Assembly: GCA_036583965.1 (NCBI GenBank)
Contig: JAZBQD010000030.1
Location: 89,015,300 to 89,079,299, forward strand
Origin: Prunella strophiata
Lineage: Eukaryota; Chordata; Aves; Passeriformes; Prunellidae
Length of the DNA stretch: 64,000 nt
Direction of reading: 5' to 3'
Shown: positions 1 through 10,720 of the stretch, piece after piece
How the letters are laid out: the number at the start of each line of letters is the position of its first letter
How positions within the stretch are numbered: the stretch's first letter is position 1
Notes under the pieces: model-generated
The model's input: only the letters and a program-made list of their open reading frames with translations
Database searches by the model: none
Told to the model about the DNA's origin: nothing
Made by a program: the position numbers and the translations under genes

Positions 1-85
1 GGACCCCCAGGTGACCTACGCAGAGCTGCGGGGACCCCACAGGCGACCACAGGAACCTGGTGACATCTATGGGAATGTGCAGTGA
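1..85 (+). CDS. FCRL copy A: terminal cytoplasmic-tail exon with ITIM (5' part outside window)
   Basis: Reading from base 2, the frame gives DPQVTYAELRG and ends GDIYGNVQ followed by TGA at 83-85. VTYAEL (11-28) fits the ITIM consensus [ILVS]xYxx[ILV]. In inhibitory Ig-superfamily receptors the phosphorylated ITIM recruits SHP-type phosphatases to dampen immune-cell signalling. The second tyrosine (DIYGNV, Tyr at 68-70) has Asp at -2 and is not a strict ITIM. The same tail, with its tyrosines changed or its frame broken, ends copies B, C and D here, which is why I assign it to an FCRL-like receptor. Only the last exon is visible, so whether the gene is intact cannot be judged. This is the only tail in the window with both tyrosines and an open frame. 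A LILR/CHIR-type receptor is a less likely alternative, because the Ig domains of its sister copies look FCRL-like. Confidence 0.7.
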   Translation, partial: DPQVTYAELRGPHRRPQEPGDIYGNVQ

Positions 86-1361
86 CACTGGGGAGAACTG
101 GGCGCACAGGGGGACCCCAGCCATAGACAGCCACACATCTGTGTCCCCCCACTGCTCCCGTGGGTGCCCGACATTCAAGGGTCGGGGTCACGTGTGAGGC
201 TGCACAGGGCACCCAGAGCTCCCCGTGCCCCCAGAAACCTCCAAGGGCTTCCCCACCCATTTCCACCACCATGAGTGCCTCCCCATTCTCCATCCAAGTG
301 TTCCCAGTACCCTCAGAGACTTCCCCATTCCCCCCCCCACAGTGCTCCCAGTTTCCCCTCCCAGTGCCCCTCCATTGCTCCCAGTATATCCAGGTGTTTC
401 CCATTCTATCTCAAAGTACTCCCAGTGGCTCTGCAATCCCGCTCCCAGTGCTCCCAGTACACCCATGGCTCCTCATCTCTCCTCCCTGTGCCAGGGGAAC
501 ACAGCACTCATTTCCCTAGTATTAGCACCAAAATGCAGCTTTTTGGTTAAACTGGCAGAAATGGTGTTTTTTCAGCTCTGTCAGGCTTCAGGAGTGGGAT
601 TCTCCAATTCTGGGCTGCCACTGAAAACCAGGGGCTGCTGCCCCTCCTTCTCCTCATGGAGGCACAAAGATCCCAAAGGGCTGAGAGAAGAACAATTTCC
701 TGAAACAGCAAAGAGAGAGAAGAAAACCAACAGCAACAGCAACAAGATTCAGAGTCCAAAGGGTCACAAAAGAAATTATTTCCTGGGAAAGCCCCCAAAA
801 GGGAACAAAACCCTGGATGCTGCCCCCGGCACATTTACTCCCACAGTGGAACCTGGCAAGGCCTTGGACCTTCCTTGCTCTGATGGCTAAAGCACCCTTC
901 AGGAGGCTCTGGATTCTCTTGTCCCCTGTCCCAAACCCCTCTTCTGCTGTGTTGCCCACATGATGATGTCACAAAGCCCTGTGGGGGTTCCAGAGCCTCC
1001 CCTTTCTCCAGGGCACTCAGGATCAGGCCATGGCACAGGGCGGGGTGTCAAAGACAGGAAAAGTTTGATGTCTCGAGACATTTTGGAACACCTGTGTGTA
1101 TCAGGGGTAGGTCAGGCCTTGCTTTCAGTGAGACAGGGTCCTGTCTGTCCATCAGTCTGTCAGCCATGGCACACAGGGGACAGTGTGACACTCTGCCAAC
1201 CCCAGCTCCTGATTGGCTGGGTGACCAGAACTCCAGCCTGGGGAGAGGGCACTTGGTGGCCCAACTGGCTTAAAAGGCAGAGCATGAGGTGGCCAAGTCC
1301 CTGACCCTGTCTCCTCTTGGGGTGTCTGTCCCATGCATGCTAGGACCCAGGAGCTGGCAGC
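86..1361 (+). other. 3' flank of FCRL copy A (segmentally duplicated, non-coding)
   Basis: No gene is seen. The stretch carries a C/T-rich run of degenerate CTCCCAGT-type repeats (about 290-480) followed by unique sequence. Related sequence occurs three more times. About 530-790 recurs in direct orientation at 17500-17780. About 770-1060 recurs inverted at 18060-18440. About 770-1360 recurs inverted at about 29640-30200. These copies define the duplicated unit that carries each FCRL tail. Long open frames here are by-products of GC-rich repeats. Confidence 0.7.
1190..1345 (+). promoter_or_regulatory. Candidate promoter/5' region of the next FCRL copy (B)
   Basis: A TATA-like TTAAAAGG at 1270-1277 lies in a block conserved in inverted orientation near 29640-29760, downstream of copy D. 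Both versions share the TATA-like element, then GCAGAGCATGAGG, then a GGGGTGTCTGTCC motif about 50 bases further on. Conservation between two duplicated units, and the position between one receptor's tail and the next receptor's body, suggest a core promoter. No transcript evidence is available. Confidence 0.4.
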
Positions 1362-2089
1362 TGTCTTGGTTTGCAATAGAAATGTCTGCTAAGGAAAGCA
1401 GGAACCTTCCTGGAATGGAAAGAAGACCCATGCCTGAAAATCTGTATAATTTAAAAAAGCAGGGGTTTCCAGGAAAAAAAACACAGGAAACTGTAGAACA
1501 GCTCTTTACTAGAAAATTTCAGAAATGTTATAGATACAAAATGTAATAGTTGGCTCTCACAATTAAGAGATGGATATTATATAGATGTATAGTAATGCTA
1601 TTGTAATATGTCATTCCACAGTCCTCTTTCCCTGCCTCCTGTAAGAATGATCTCCGAGGGCTACTCCGGTCCAATCCTGCTAGCTATGGACCTTTGCCCT
1701 GATCAAACTTACATGAGACAAAAGTAAGAGAAGAAAGGTGTTCTTTTCCTCTTGGGAACAAGTCCTATTTTATTTCCTAGACAGGAGCCATCAGATGACC
1801 CAGAGGGCTTCCCAGGGAAAAAGAGAGGGAGCTCACCTTTGCTGGGGTGTTTTAAGCTCAGGGGAAGGGGGACGGAGGAAGGGGACTACAGCCAATGGGA
1901 TACAAGGGGAAAGGGGTGAGGGGAGGGGTGAACCTGGATGAACTACTACCCACCAAGGTTTGGGGGGGGAAAGGGGAGAATGGGACAAACCATGTGATAT
2001 GATAGGATACAGATTATGTAATAGTGCAAATCACCCAAACACCCAGTGCAAAAACAATTATCAACTAAATAACTATTTAGTGCAATACA
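1362..2089 (-). repeat. ERV1 3' LTR, 728 bp
   Basis: The + strand starts TGTCTTGGTTT and ends TGCAATACA, so in element sense it begins TGTATTGCAC and ends CCAAGACA, with the TG...CA ends typical of LTRs. It directly follows the polypurine tract at 2090-2106. A candidate AATAAA lies on the minus strand at 1769-1774. The first roughly 120 bases on the + strand are recognisably homologous to a fragment at about 29500-29624, which sits at the equivalent place next to copy D. Confidence 0.8.
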
Positions 2090-2159
2090 ATACCTCCCCC
2101 TTTTCTGTTAAAACAAATTAAAGACACAAGCATTCGCCTATTTCTGATACAGATTATGA

Positions 2160-3490
2160 ATTTGTCCACCACTCACGATTTGTGGGCCTGTCAGCTTGCT
2201 TTAGGTGTACAAACTCTGTGCGGTTGACTTCTGAGGTAGTTGAGTTAAAACCATTGATAGCCTTTAAAAGCAGGTCATAGAATTCCGAACGCTAACATGA
2301 TTAGAAAAATAACAACAAAAAACAACATAATTGTCTTAATTATAGAAGCCCATCACCCCGAGAGTCCCCAGTCCTTGAACAGTCTGCTGAACCAGTCTTC
2401 AGATTCTTGTTTGACTTGTCCAATCAGGTTTTTCTTTCTCGGAGGGCTACATGGACGTTGGGTGCTTTCGATGTTAGATTCAAGGAGCAAAGTCCTTCAA
2501 ATTCCTGGCACTCGTGTCCGTGCAGCAGCAGGAGGAAATCTATGGCTGCACGATTTTGGAGTGTGGCCTGCCTGGTAATTTCCTCGTCCTCTAGGAGGGA
2601 GCTGATGGCCATGGATGTAGAGTTTGCCTGTTTGACTACCCAGCACTCTAGGTGGCCCAATTCACCTAGAGTTTTGGCTGCTGCGACCCACAGAAGGAAT
2701 AGGGATACAGCAATTTGCTTTGATTTTTCCCAATGAAAAATTTCTGAATCACAATTTGGGTCCAAATCGTCAATGCTTCTGTTTTGAATTTTGCTGACCG
2801 AATTGTTTTTTCGAGTCCATTCGCCAATCATGGTTTGCTTGGGTATCAGCAGGAACAACCACCCAATGGTACATGGCCCTCCTAAAAGCCGAGAAGGGAT
2901 TCCCGCCCATGCCCTATCCCCACAAATTAAAAACAAACCTTTAGGGAGGCTTTTGGGATGTGAATGGTATGGGTTATCTGCTGTGACAGGTCTTAAAATC
3001 TTACATCACTTTTTGGCAATGAACTCTACTCAGTACTGTAGTATGTTGTGAAATGGTTTGGTGTTGGAAAGTGAGGGTAAAGATGAAGTGTATGCAGTAT
3101 GGTGCAGGAGAGGAACCTAAGAGCTCTAACTCTTGGGGTTCCTGAGCAGCTCTAGGTAACTTTAGCAACCACTCCTCTATGGGGTTCCTAATCATTACAG
3201 CTCACCACTGACGGGTATTGTATGGTTGTGTGTGGTGTAATTTGGGACTTGGGTCAGTCCCATAGGTGTGTCGAAGCTGGCTGGAAACTCTTCAGCTTGC
3301 AATGGGATCCCTACCAGGCAGGTAAAGATAGGGTTACTCACTGCTGCAGTGGACAGGCATATATTTTCCTGTTGGAGTGTCTGTGCCAGGGTCACCCAGA
3401 TGTTTTGGCATGGCTGAGGGATGATCCACACAGCTGTCAGACTGCTCAGTGCTAACAAGACGACAACTCAGATAGGGCTCATTGTGAGGT
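2160..3490 (-). pseudogene. ERV1 env remnant
   Basis: Fragments in several minus-strand frames resemble the ERV2 envelope. A surface-subunit piece lies at 3458-3195. The piece at 2936-2424 has a LICGDRAW motif, the TM-subunit stretch LQNRAAIDF, and the cysteine cluster CQEFEGLCS. In that cluster the second Cys of the usual CX6CC is Ser. A hydrophobic membrane anchor is readable at about 2330-2270. Multiple stops and frame changes show it is non-functional. The gap between the pol stop and the first env homology is only about 100 bp, so there is no room for the extra ORF seen in ERV2. Confidence 0.8.
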
Positions 3491-3584
3491 TAGGTGGGAG
3501 GTAGCTTTTCCTCTCTAAAAGGAAAAACAAACATTTTAAAACACATTAAAAGTCAGGGGTCTGCCAGAAGGTGACCAGATCTTT

Positions 3585-6150
3585 TTAGGAAGATTCTTCC
3601 TCCTCTTCCCGGCGGTGTCTTCTCTTTGAAGCGAAGGCTGCTTGTTTTTCATCCCCATCTACTGGAGCTGGATTTTTGGGGACGAAAGGTTTTACCCACT
3701 TCTGGGGTATCCATTGTGGACCTGTGGGGGTGGACACACATGCGTAGCCATGTCCCCAGGTCACAAGCTCATAAGGACCTTGGTTTCCCAAGTTTCTGGG
3801 TCCTTAATGAGGACTGGTGGATGCTGTGATTACTTAAATCGATTGTTACTGTGGAAGTGTCTTATTACTGGAGGACTCATGTTTTCAAATGAACAATTCA
3901 TAAAATTGATGGTAAACAGGGCTTTGCAGAGCTTTTGTTGTGGTGTTATCCACGCTGCTGAGCTGTTCTGCCTAGCCAGGACTTGCTTGAGCGTATGGTG
4001 GGCACGCTCGATCACAGCTTGACCTGTGGGGGAGTGGGGAATGCCAGTTTTGTCCAGTGCTGGACAAACTCTAGGAACTCCTTGGAGGTGTACGCTGGGC
4101 CACTGTCAGTCTTAATCTCCCTAGGGATCCCCAGCACTGAAAAGGCTTGCACTAGGTGTTGTTTGGCATGTGCAGCCCTTTCCCCTGTGTGGGCAGAGGC
4201 ATAAACCGCACCTGAATATGTATCTATGCTGACATGTACATATTTTAGGCGACCAAAACTGGGAATATGTGTGACGTCTGTCTGCCACACTTCACAGCTC
4301 CCGAGGCCTCGGGGATTAACCCTAACACCCAGAGAAGGCATTGCCTGGAGCTGGCAATTGGGGCAGGTGGCCACAATGGCACAAGCCTGACTCCGTCTTA
4401 GCTGGAACTGATTGATCAGACCTGGCACATTTTGATGGTATTACTGATGACTTAGCTTTGCCTGTTGGAAGACATCCAGAAGGCGTGCCATTTCTGCTGG
4501 GGCAGCAAGGGAATCTTTGGGATTACCTTCTGCGATCTCGCCTGGCAAATCGATATGTGACCTCACATGCATCACGTAGAAGGGATGCTCCAGCTGTGAA
4601 ACTAAATAGATTAGTTTTGAGAGCAACCTGAAGAGCTGCTCATTCTTGATGTCTTTGAGAACTGCCTGCTCTGCCCTGGACACTACTCCTGCCATGTAGG
4701 CTGAATTGGTAACCAAGTTAATTGGCTCCTGAGAACTTCTCAAAGGCTCTCACGACTGCAGTCAGTTCGGTGACCTGGGGCGACCCCTCCACAAACTCAA
4801 CATCAGCTTCCCAATGCTGAGTCTGGGGATTTCTCCAAGTCATCACCGACTTGTGGGATGCCCCAGACGTGTCAGTGAACACTGCAAGCACCTTGAGTGT
4901 CCTACGACTCCTTTTCTCAGGAGCAATGAGGTTGAATTCCTCGTTAAACAGCTTGTGTGACGGGGCGTGGACTGACACCTGTCCACTGTAGCTGTCCAGA
5001 GATAGTTGGAGACTGGCACTGCCCTGGAGCAGGTTCTCAAACCTCTCTTTGGTCAACCTCTCAGGAAAGTTCTTTCCCTCCTTAGAAAGTATAACTGGGA
5101 GGTGAATACACTGAAAGTCACAACCAGCCAGCTCACGCAATCTTATCCTGGCCTTCCAGATCAGCTGAGCCATCAGTTCTAGTGGCTGTGTGATAGTTTT
5201 GGATCGCTGATGGGAGAGGAAAACCCACTCTATGATTAAGAGTGGATCCTTTTGCTCTTGGGCCCATTGGAATATTAACCCATGGAAGTGTGGTAACTTT
5301 CCCAAAACAATGAAGTTGAAAGCAGCTCGGGCAGATAACGGTGAGCTTGCCTCTCGGCCAAAGCCTTCTGTACTTTTTGGATGGCGGTTTTTGCCTCTGG
5401 GGTCAGTTCCTTGGGAGAAGCTAGCTCTCTCTTCCCTTTCAATAATTTGAGGAGGGGATCTAGGTCCTCATTGGTGAGGCCTAGTCAAGATCTGACCCAG
5501 TTCAAAGACCCACAAAGGGACTAGAGATCTGCTAGGGTTTTAGGATCACTATTGATTTCCAGTTTCTGTGGAACAACAGTCCGTGCAGTGATTTCCAAGC
5601 CCAGATACTTCCAAGGTGGCACACTCTGAACTTTTTCTTCCTGCAGGTGGAATCCAGCAGAGGTTAAAACTTTAACCACTAGGTCAAGTGTGTCTTGGAG
5701 TATTGTGTCATCGGGGGCGCACACAAGCACATCATCCATGTAGTGCAGGATGATTGCTTCCTTTTTCTGGGCTCGCACGGGGGACAGCAATGAAGCCACG
5801 TACCACTGGCAGAGGGAGGGACTGCATTTCATGCCCTGAGGCAGGATCTTCCAGGGGTAGTGCTTCATTGGGACGTCTCGATTGCCAGTAGGAACCGAGA
5901 AGGCAAACCGTGGTGCATCTTCCGAGTGTAGGGGAATATGGAAAAAACAGTCCTTGATGTCTAGGACACCCAATTGCCAATTTTGGCGAAGCACAATTGT
6001 GGGGGGCATCCCTGGTTGGAGTGACCCCATGTCTTGAATTACCTTGTGAATTTCCCGTAAATTATGGAGGAGCTACCACTTATCCTTCCCTGGCTTTTTT
6101 ATTACAAAGACCGGGGAATTCCAAGGGCTGCTTGTCTCTTCAACCCCCGT
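3585..6150 (-). pseudogene. ERV1 pol remnant (RT, RNase H, integrase)
   Basis: RT is readable from about 6130 to 5521, with VFVIKK near its truncated start, LDIKDCFF, LPQGMKCSP and the catalytic YMDD retained, ending at a stop (5521-5523). A connection/RNase H region covers 5305-4441 in two frames, including SDTSG-like and TELTAVV-like active-site surroundings. Integrase follows in three frames (4428-4012, 4015-3830, 3791-3585) with WQTDVTHIP, IKTDSGPAY and the C-terminal TPTGPQWIP strand. Stops and frame changes make it inactive. Confidence 0.85.
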
Positions 6151-7261
6151 GCCCACCCAGCCACTGCTCATCTTTGGGATCCCCATTCCACTGGGAACCC
6201 AAAAATGGGAACCCAATTCTTTAGGGTCCCCCCTCCCTGAGACGCCCATCCCATGACTGCCATTCCTCAGGATCTCCATGGCCCAGGATCCACCTTCCCT
6301 TCAACCCATCCCATGGGCCCCCATTCTCCCTGGACCCCGACTCCCACAGGCCCCCATCCAACTGGCACCCCCATCCCTGGGATCTGCATCCCATGACCCA
6401 AAGTCCCTGGGAACCCCATTCCTGGGCCCCCCACCCATGGGGACCCCCTATTTCCAGGCACCCTGATCTCCTGGGCCCCCCTCCTCAGGATCCCCATTCT
6501 CTGAACCCTCATTCCCTTGGGACAACGCTCCCAGGACCCCATTCCTGGGCCACCCCTCTTTTCCCTGGGACACTCATCCTTCACTCCCCACATTCCCTGA
6601 TTGCCCCAGTCCCGGGGACACCCTGTCGCTAAGCGTGTCCCCAGCCTGCCCCCACAATGTGCCACCAAGATGTGGAGATGAGATGTGACCTCTCTCCCTT
6701 TTCTTTTGGCCAAAGAGCCACCACCCAGGGGAGTGGTGACCCTGGCAGTGAGTGAGAGCCAGCCTGGATGGCTGGGGACACCGGGATGGCCAGGAAGGTG
6801 GCATTGCTTCTGTGAAGTGAGTGCCCCAGGCATGGGCCTGACACCCCAGGGATGGGCCCTGGTGAGGCAGAGAGCAGTGGGGAGGGGGCACAGGGGGGGC
6901 TGTGGGGTCCCATGAGGTCCCAGGCCAGCAGAGCAGTGATGTGTATGAAACCCAGGGTGACTGAGCTGTGTGGGGAAGGATGGGGCAGCTGGGAGGTGGG
7001 AATGGATGCAGGGAGAGGACTGGAGGGAAGGGGATGTGAGCAATGGGATGTGGGGACAGGGGGATTATGGCAACGGCACTTTGGAGCTGGGGCACCTGTG
7101 GGGACAGGGACAGACAGGCCTGTGCCATTCAGATGGGCCGTGGGGACTGCTACCATCAGAACAGGATCATGGGCACAGGGCCATGGGGACGTGCCATGGG
7201 GGATGGTGCCATTAGGCTGGTGGGGGACCTGTGCCAGCATTGGGTGTCTGTGGTGTCGCCA
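6151..7261 (+). other. FCRL-B intron-like sequence, no supported exon
   Basis: About 6150-6640 is a C-rich degenerate repeat built on variations of GGGACCCCCATTCC. About 6690-7260 is G-rich. A short plus-strand stretch near 6713-6745 (EPPPRGVVTLAV) vaguely recalls the start of an N-terminal FCRL Ig domain, but it lacks the cysteines and continues into unrelated sequence. Open frames here are compositional. Confidence 0.5.
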
Positions 7262-8581
7262 CGTCCTGCCTCCACCCGGCGGTGGCCACACTCTTACCAT
7301 TCCCCAGTGAATCCTTCCCAACAGATGTGGCTGGGGCAGCTGTGACACAGACATGTCCCCTGGCCTCAGCCCCTGTCACCTTCACCTGGCTGTGGAATGG
7401 GCAGGGGTCCCCTCCTGGGGCTTGGGGCCATCGATGTGGGGCCTTCAGGCACCTACCAGTGCATGGCCACCAACCAGCTGCATGGGCACCGTGTGTTCCA
7501 CGCACCCAGCCCAGAGCTGGCCCTGAGGGTGACACCGCAGGGTCACAGGGACACAGGTGGGGTCCCTTGGGGGCTGCTGCAGCCCCAGGATTCTGGGTGA
7601 CCCTGATGTGTCCCTCTCTGTGCCCAGCAGTGGCTGCATGGGTCAGTGGGTCCTTCCTGTTCCTGGTCCTGCTCATGGGTGCCACTGGGGGCTGGCACTG
7701 CTGTCACCATCTGGGTGGGTGACAATGTATATGGATGGGGATCCTCTGGTCAAAGGGAGGTCCCCAGATTGGGGGCAGACAATGGGACAGCAACAATAGT
7801 GACTTTGGCTCAGGAATCCAGAGGGCTTTCAGGTGCTCCTGTATCATTCCAGGGGGCCCTTGAGGAATATGATGATGGTACTGGGAGCTCCTGGTTGGGC
7901 TCAGGGAGGTATTGGATGGTCGTACACAGATGTTGAGGGGGCTTCAGGAATCCTGGGACAGTTTATGGGGTGCCCCTCCCTGTCTGGGGGAAGCTTGGGC
8001 TTCTGTGGGTTCAGCAGTAACAGGAGGGTTGATGGTGCAGGGATGGTTCAGGGGTTCTGTGGGGCTTCAGGGTGCTCAGGAGTGCTGGGGACAGCCAAGG
8101 GTCTGGTGGGGGTTCAGGAGTCCCAGGGAGGTTTGGAGGTCCTGAGGATTCCCAGGGGTTCAAGGGCTCTAGGGGACTCCATGGTCACCTTCTCCACCCT
8201 TTCCTTTGCAGCTGCCAGGGAGCCCCAGGAGAGGTGAGTGAGACCCTCCAGCCAGGACCCTTTCTTCTCCCTCTACAGACTCCCCCCGACACCCCCTTTT
8301 CCCCACAGGGACCCTTCAGCTGCTCTGGAGGAGGGGGAGGTGCTGGACACCAAAGATGTGATCACCAAGAGGGCAGGGAGTGAGTATGGGGGACAGGGGA
8401 CAGGGACACGTCACCCACAGGTGTCCCCCCCACCCTTGTCCCCCAACTGGTGTCTTTTCCAGGGCCCCCTGACATCTCCCCCCTCCAGCACCCCCTGGTG
8501 CACCCCTACCCCAGGCTGCTGGGAGCCCATGAGCAACCATGGGACAACAGTGACATCTGTGAGAATGTGCCACGGCACTGA
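7262..8581 (+). pseudogene. FCRL copy B: damaged Ig, transmembrane and tail exons
   Basis: Exons inferred by homology with copy C and splice consensus are: an Ig domain, about 7275-7556 (SAPVTFTWLW, then GTYQCMATNQL); a transmembrane exon, 7631-7714 (VSGSFLFLVLLMGATGG); a 22-nt linker exon, 8212-8233; a first tail exon, 8309-8379 (LEEGEVLDTKDVITK); and the terminal exon, 8463-8581. GT/AG borders and phases agree across the last four. The Ig exon has an 11-bp deletion near 7400 relative to copy C (CAGGGGTCCCC against a 22-nt stretch), which breaks its frame. The ITIM tyrosine of the first tail exon is Asp. In the last exon the VTYAEL position reads VHPYPRL and the final tyrosine is Cys. Upstream exons are not found; ERV1 occupies that side. 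Confidence 0.75.
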
Positions 8582-8874
8582 GGAGAAGGGGGGCACTGGG
8601 GGCACTGGGGATTCCCCCTGCACAGCTCCTGTGGTTTCCCATCCTTTTTGGGAACAGCTCACAATTGGGGGGGCTGCAGAGGCACCAAGTGCTCCCCATT
8701 CCCCACCCCAAGTACCACGAGGGGTTCCCCTGTCCCCCTCCCAGTACTCCCAGGTGCTCCTCACTCCCCCTCCCAGTGCTCCCAGTATCCCCAGGAGCTC
8801 CTTACTCCTCTTCCCTCTACCTCTCTATTGCTCCCAGAGAATCCAGGGGCTCCCCATTCCCCCTCGCAGTACCC
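8582..8874 (+). other. 3' flank of FCRL copy B, first part
   Basis: Non-coding, with the same degenerate CTCCCAGT repeats as the copy A flank. It stops at the TGTCTTGG terminus of an LTR at 8875 and resumes at 17447. Copy A has the uninterrupted version (CAGTACACCCATGGCTCC near 450-470), a paralogous empty site. Confidence 0.65.
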
Positions 8875-9070
8875 TGTCTTGGTTTAGAGACAAATTTAGG
8901 AGAATATGCTCTGGAATGAGTGTTTCCTCTAAAGAGAAGGGCTTCCGTAATCCCTTTTGCCAATGAGAAAAATGAATGCCAGTGAGTGAAAGGGAAGAAA
9001 ACCCTCTTTATTTACAAACAAAGTACCTGCACGGCACAGGAAAAAATTGCATAAATGCTAGATATGGAAC

Positions 9071-9076
9071 TTTCAC
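9071..9076. repeat. ERV2 target-site duplication, low-coordinate copy (TTTCAC)
   Basis: TTTCAC immediately precedes the LTR terminus TGTCGG and is repeated exactly at 16767-16772. A 6-bp duplication is characteristic of alpha- and betaretroviral integrases. Confidence 0.9.
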
Positions 9077-9440
9077 TGTCGGAAAGGAACCGCGGGAGAC
9101 GAGTCTCATGCTATCATGATCAACAGGTCTCGATTTATTTTTTGATACGGTTCAGATTTATACAGTTGTTAATAAGCTCATACATATTGCAAAAGCACAG
9201 CTCAGGATTGGTTATCATTTACATTTTCGCAACGGTATACACCAGTCTGCCTTGCGGTTACAGCTTCCTTATTTCTAAGTCTACTTCTGCAAACCATATA
9301 CTTTCAGCATCCTCAATTTTATATAACTGCTGGGGTCAAGGGCAGTGTGTCCTTGCTTTTGGTCACGTAGCTCATGTCCACTCTACTGTACTGTATTGTG
9401 GCCTTTGCTGATCAGCCACTCATCTACCAGCCTCTCCACA
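9077..9440 (-). repeat. ERV2 3' LTR, 364 bp
   Basis: In element sense it begins TGTGGAGAGGC after the polypurine tract and ends CCGACA. A TATATAAA box reads on the minus strand at 9318-9325 and AATAAA at 9134-9139, giving the U3-R-U5 order. It is collinear with the 16402-16766 copy throughout. Confidence 0.95.
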
Positions 9441-10720
9441 CTTCCCCCGTTTTCTTTATGTACTAGCATAGTAACCTGGGAATGGTTAACAATCCTGGTA
9501 ATGCTGTTCTGTATACAAACACAAACACAAGGTAACATTAAAACTATTATCAGAATAGTTATCACAACACCAATACCATACTTGACAATGGTTCCCCACC
9601 AGGATCCAAAACCGAGGGAAGTTAGCCAATCATCTAGTGGATTGGACACGACTCTGATGTTCCTAGTATGCTCCTGGAGCCACTGAATTTGTTTGTGGAT
9701 GGGTTGTGAGTGTGAGGAGAGGTTAAAACAGCACATTCCATCTAGATCTTCACACCCATGGCCTTGTGCAAGAAGTACAAAATCAATTGCTGCTCTATTT
9801 TGCAAAATACTATGTCGTAAGCTATCCATGTCTTGAGCTAATTCAGTTAAAATTTTTGTGGTAACATTAGATTGTTTTACCATCCAGCAAGCTAAGCGAT
9901 TAAGTGTTGTAAGAGCATGTGCTGTTCCAACACCAGAAACAAGTGAAGCAAAAAATCTGGTGGCAGGATTCCATAATTCTACCTGATCTTTGCAGTCTGG
10001 GGGAAGTGATGTGATTGAACGTCTCTGCCTTGTTACGTTCAAGCTTATGAGGTCCCTAAAGCTAGGCATAAAAAACGTGAGTTTCCCTAAATAGCATGGA
10101 CCACCATGTGCGTACCGGGGAACTCCGTGCCAGGCGCGATCACCACATATCAGGTAAGTGTTTGCTGGAAGCGCTTTGGCACTATTATTAGCCCAAATAT
10201 GGATGTGTTTCTGTCCCCACCCATATGTGCGATATTGCCCGCACATATATGTACTATTCCAAAATGGGGAACTCTTAGGTGTTAGCCAAACCACAGTGGC
10301 ATTTTCATCCTGTTGTGCACTCCCCAGCTCAACACATCCCGTCTCACCAGCTGTATCGTTTAAGCGTCTACTTCCTAATAAATTTATCTCTTGTGGATCC
10401 CAGGGCAGGGAGACGTTCAGCCCTGCTAATAGTTTGGCTGAGCAGGAGCTGATGCTGTCACTTGAATCAGTACATCTCCCAGTGGTCATAGGCCAAAATT
10501 CTTCCTCATTAAGGGCCGGTACTCCTATAAGGCAAGTTTTAAAGGGATCGGTGGCAGATGCTAATGCCAAGCAAAAGGAAGTGGTATTAGTTTTGTTGGC
10601 CCATGTGATCCAGAGATTCCGGCGCTGATCAATATCACTGATCTGGTGATCTAGGTGACCAGAAACAATGCCTACTATTAGGGCAACATGAACAAGGCCT
10701 GGAAAACCTACGACATACAT
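9383..10720 (-). CDS. env: ERV2 env: envelope glycoprotein with CX6CC TM subunit
   Basis: A 445-codon frame opens with an ATG and a hydrophobic signal-like stretch (about residues 5-21). A short surface subunit with several N-glycosylation sequons ends at a furin-type RQRR (231-234). The TM subunit has the conserved LQNRAAID stretch (306-313), then C323...C330-C331, the CX6CC arrangement that links SU and TM covalently in gamma-, alpha- and D-type retroviruses. A membrane anchor lies at about 378-401, followed by a cytoplasmic tail of about 44 residues. The 3' end of the frame runs 58 nt into the 3' LTR, and its start overlaps the preceding ORF by 86 nt. SU is short (about 210 residues after the signal). 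No internal stop is seen. Receptor use cannot be inferred. Confidence 0.92.
   Translation of the reverse strand: MYVVGFPGLVHVALIVGIVSGHLDHQISDIDQRRNLWITWANKTNTTSFCLALASATDPFKTCLIGVPALNEEEFWPMTTGRCTDSSDSISSCSAKLLAGLNVSLPWDPQEINLLGSRRLNDTAGETGCVELGSAQQDENATVVWLTPKSSPFWNSTYMCGQYRTYGWGQKHIHIWANNSAKALPANTYLICGDRAWHGVPRYAHGGPCYLGKLTFFMPSFRDLISLNVTRQRRSITSLPPDCKDQVELWNPATRFFASLVSGVGTAHALTTLNRLACWMVKQSNVTTKILTELAQDMDSLRHSILQNRAAIDFVLLAQGHGCEDLDGMCCFNLSSHSQPIHKQIQWLQEHTRNIRVVSNPLDDWLTSLGFGSWWGTIVKYGIGVVITILIIVLMLPCVCVCIQNSITRIVNHSQVTMLVHKENGGSVERLVDEWLISKGHNTVQ
9441..9457 (-). promoter_or_regulatory. ERV2 polypurine tract (plus-strand primer)
   Basis: The minus strand reads AAAGAAAACGGGGGAAG directly before the LTR start, the expected position and composition of a retroviral polypurine tract. 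Confidence 0.85.

Larger units (their letters stand above)
1362..6150 (-). mobile_element. ERV1: 5'-truncated, degenerate betaretrovirus-like provirus
   Basis: On the minus strand the order is pol (6150 to 3585), env (about 3490 to 2160), a polypurine tract (2090-2106, AAAAGGGGGAGG) and a 3' LTR (2089 to 1362). The 5' LTR, gag, protease and start of RT are missing; the element begins inside RT next to FCRL-B intron-like sequence near 6150. Every frame carries stops or shifts. The Env TM region resembles that of ERV2, but the LTR is twice as long and unrelated, so the two are relatives and not copies of one family. Confidence 0.85.

Noticed and set aside
160..959. Several overlapping 90-220-codon open frames on both strands
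   Set aside because: They lie in C/T-rich repeats and duplicated 3' flank, have no domain or codon signature, and their homologous copies at 17.5-18.5 kb and 29.6-30.2 kb are not open in the same frames.
6700..6760. Possible N-terminal Ig exon of copy B (EPPPRGVVTLAV)
   Set aside because: Only about a dozen residues resemble an FCRL domain start, the expected cysteines and WY/W motif are missing, and no donor/acceptor pair fits.
6267..7685. Long minus-strand frames (up to 258 codons) opposite FCRL copy B
   Set aside because: They are shadows of GC-rich repeat and of the Ig exon; the plus strand carries splice-bounded FCRL exons and the minus strand shows no recognisable protein.
9055..9686. 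Plus-strand frames across the ERV2 LTR (repeated at 16468-16943)
   Set aside because: They appear twice because the LTR is repeated; they are antisense to the provirus and have no independent support.
10158..10628. 156-codon plus-strand frame antisense to ERV2 env
   Set aside because: Lies entirely opposite a well-supported env gene and shows no promoter or protein feature, so it was treated as a shadow frame.
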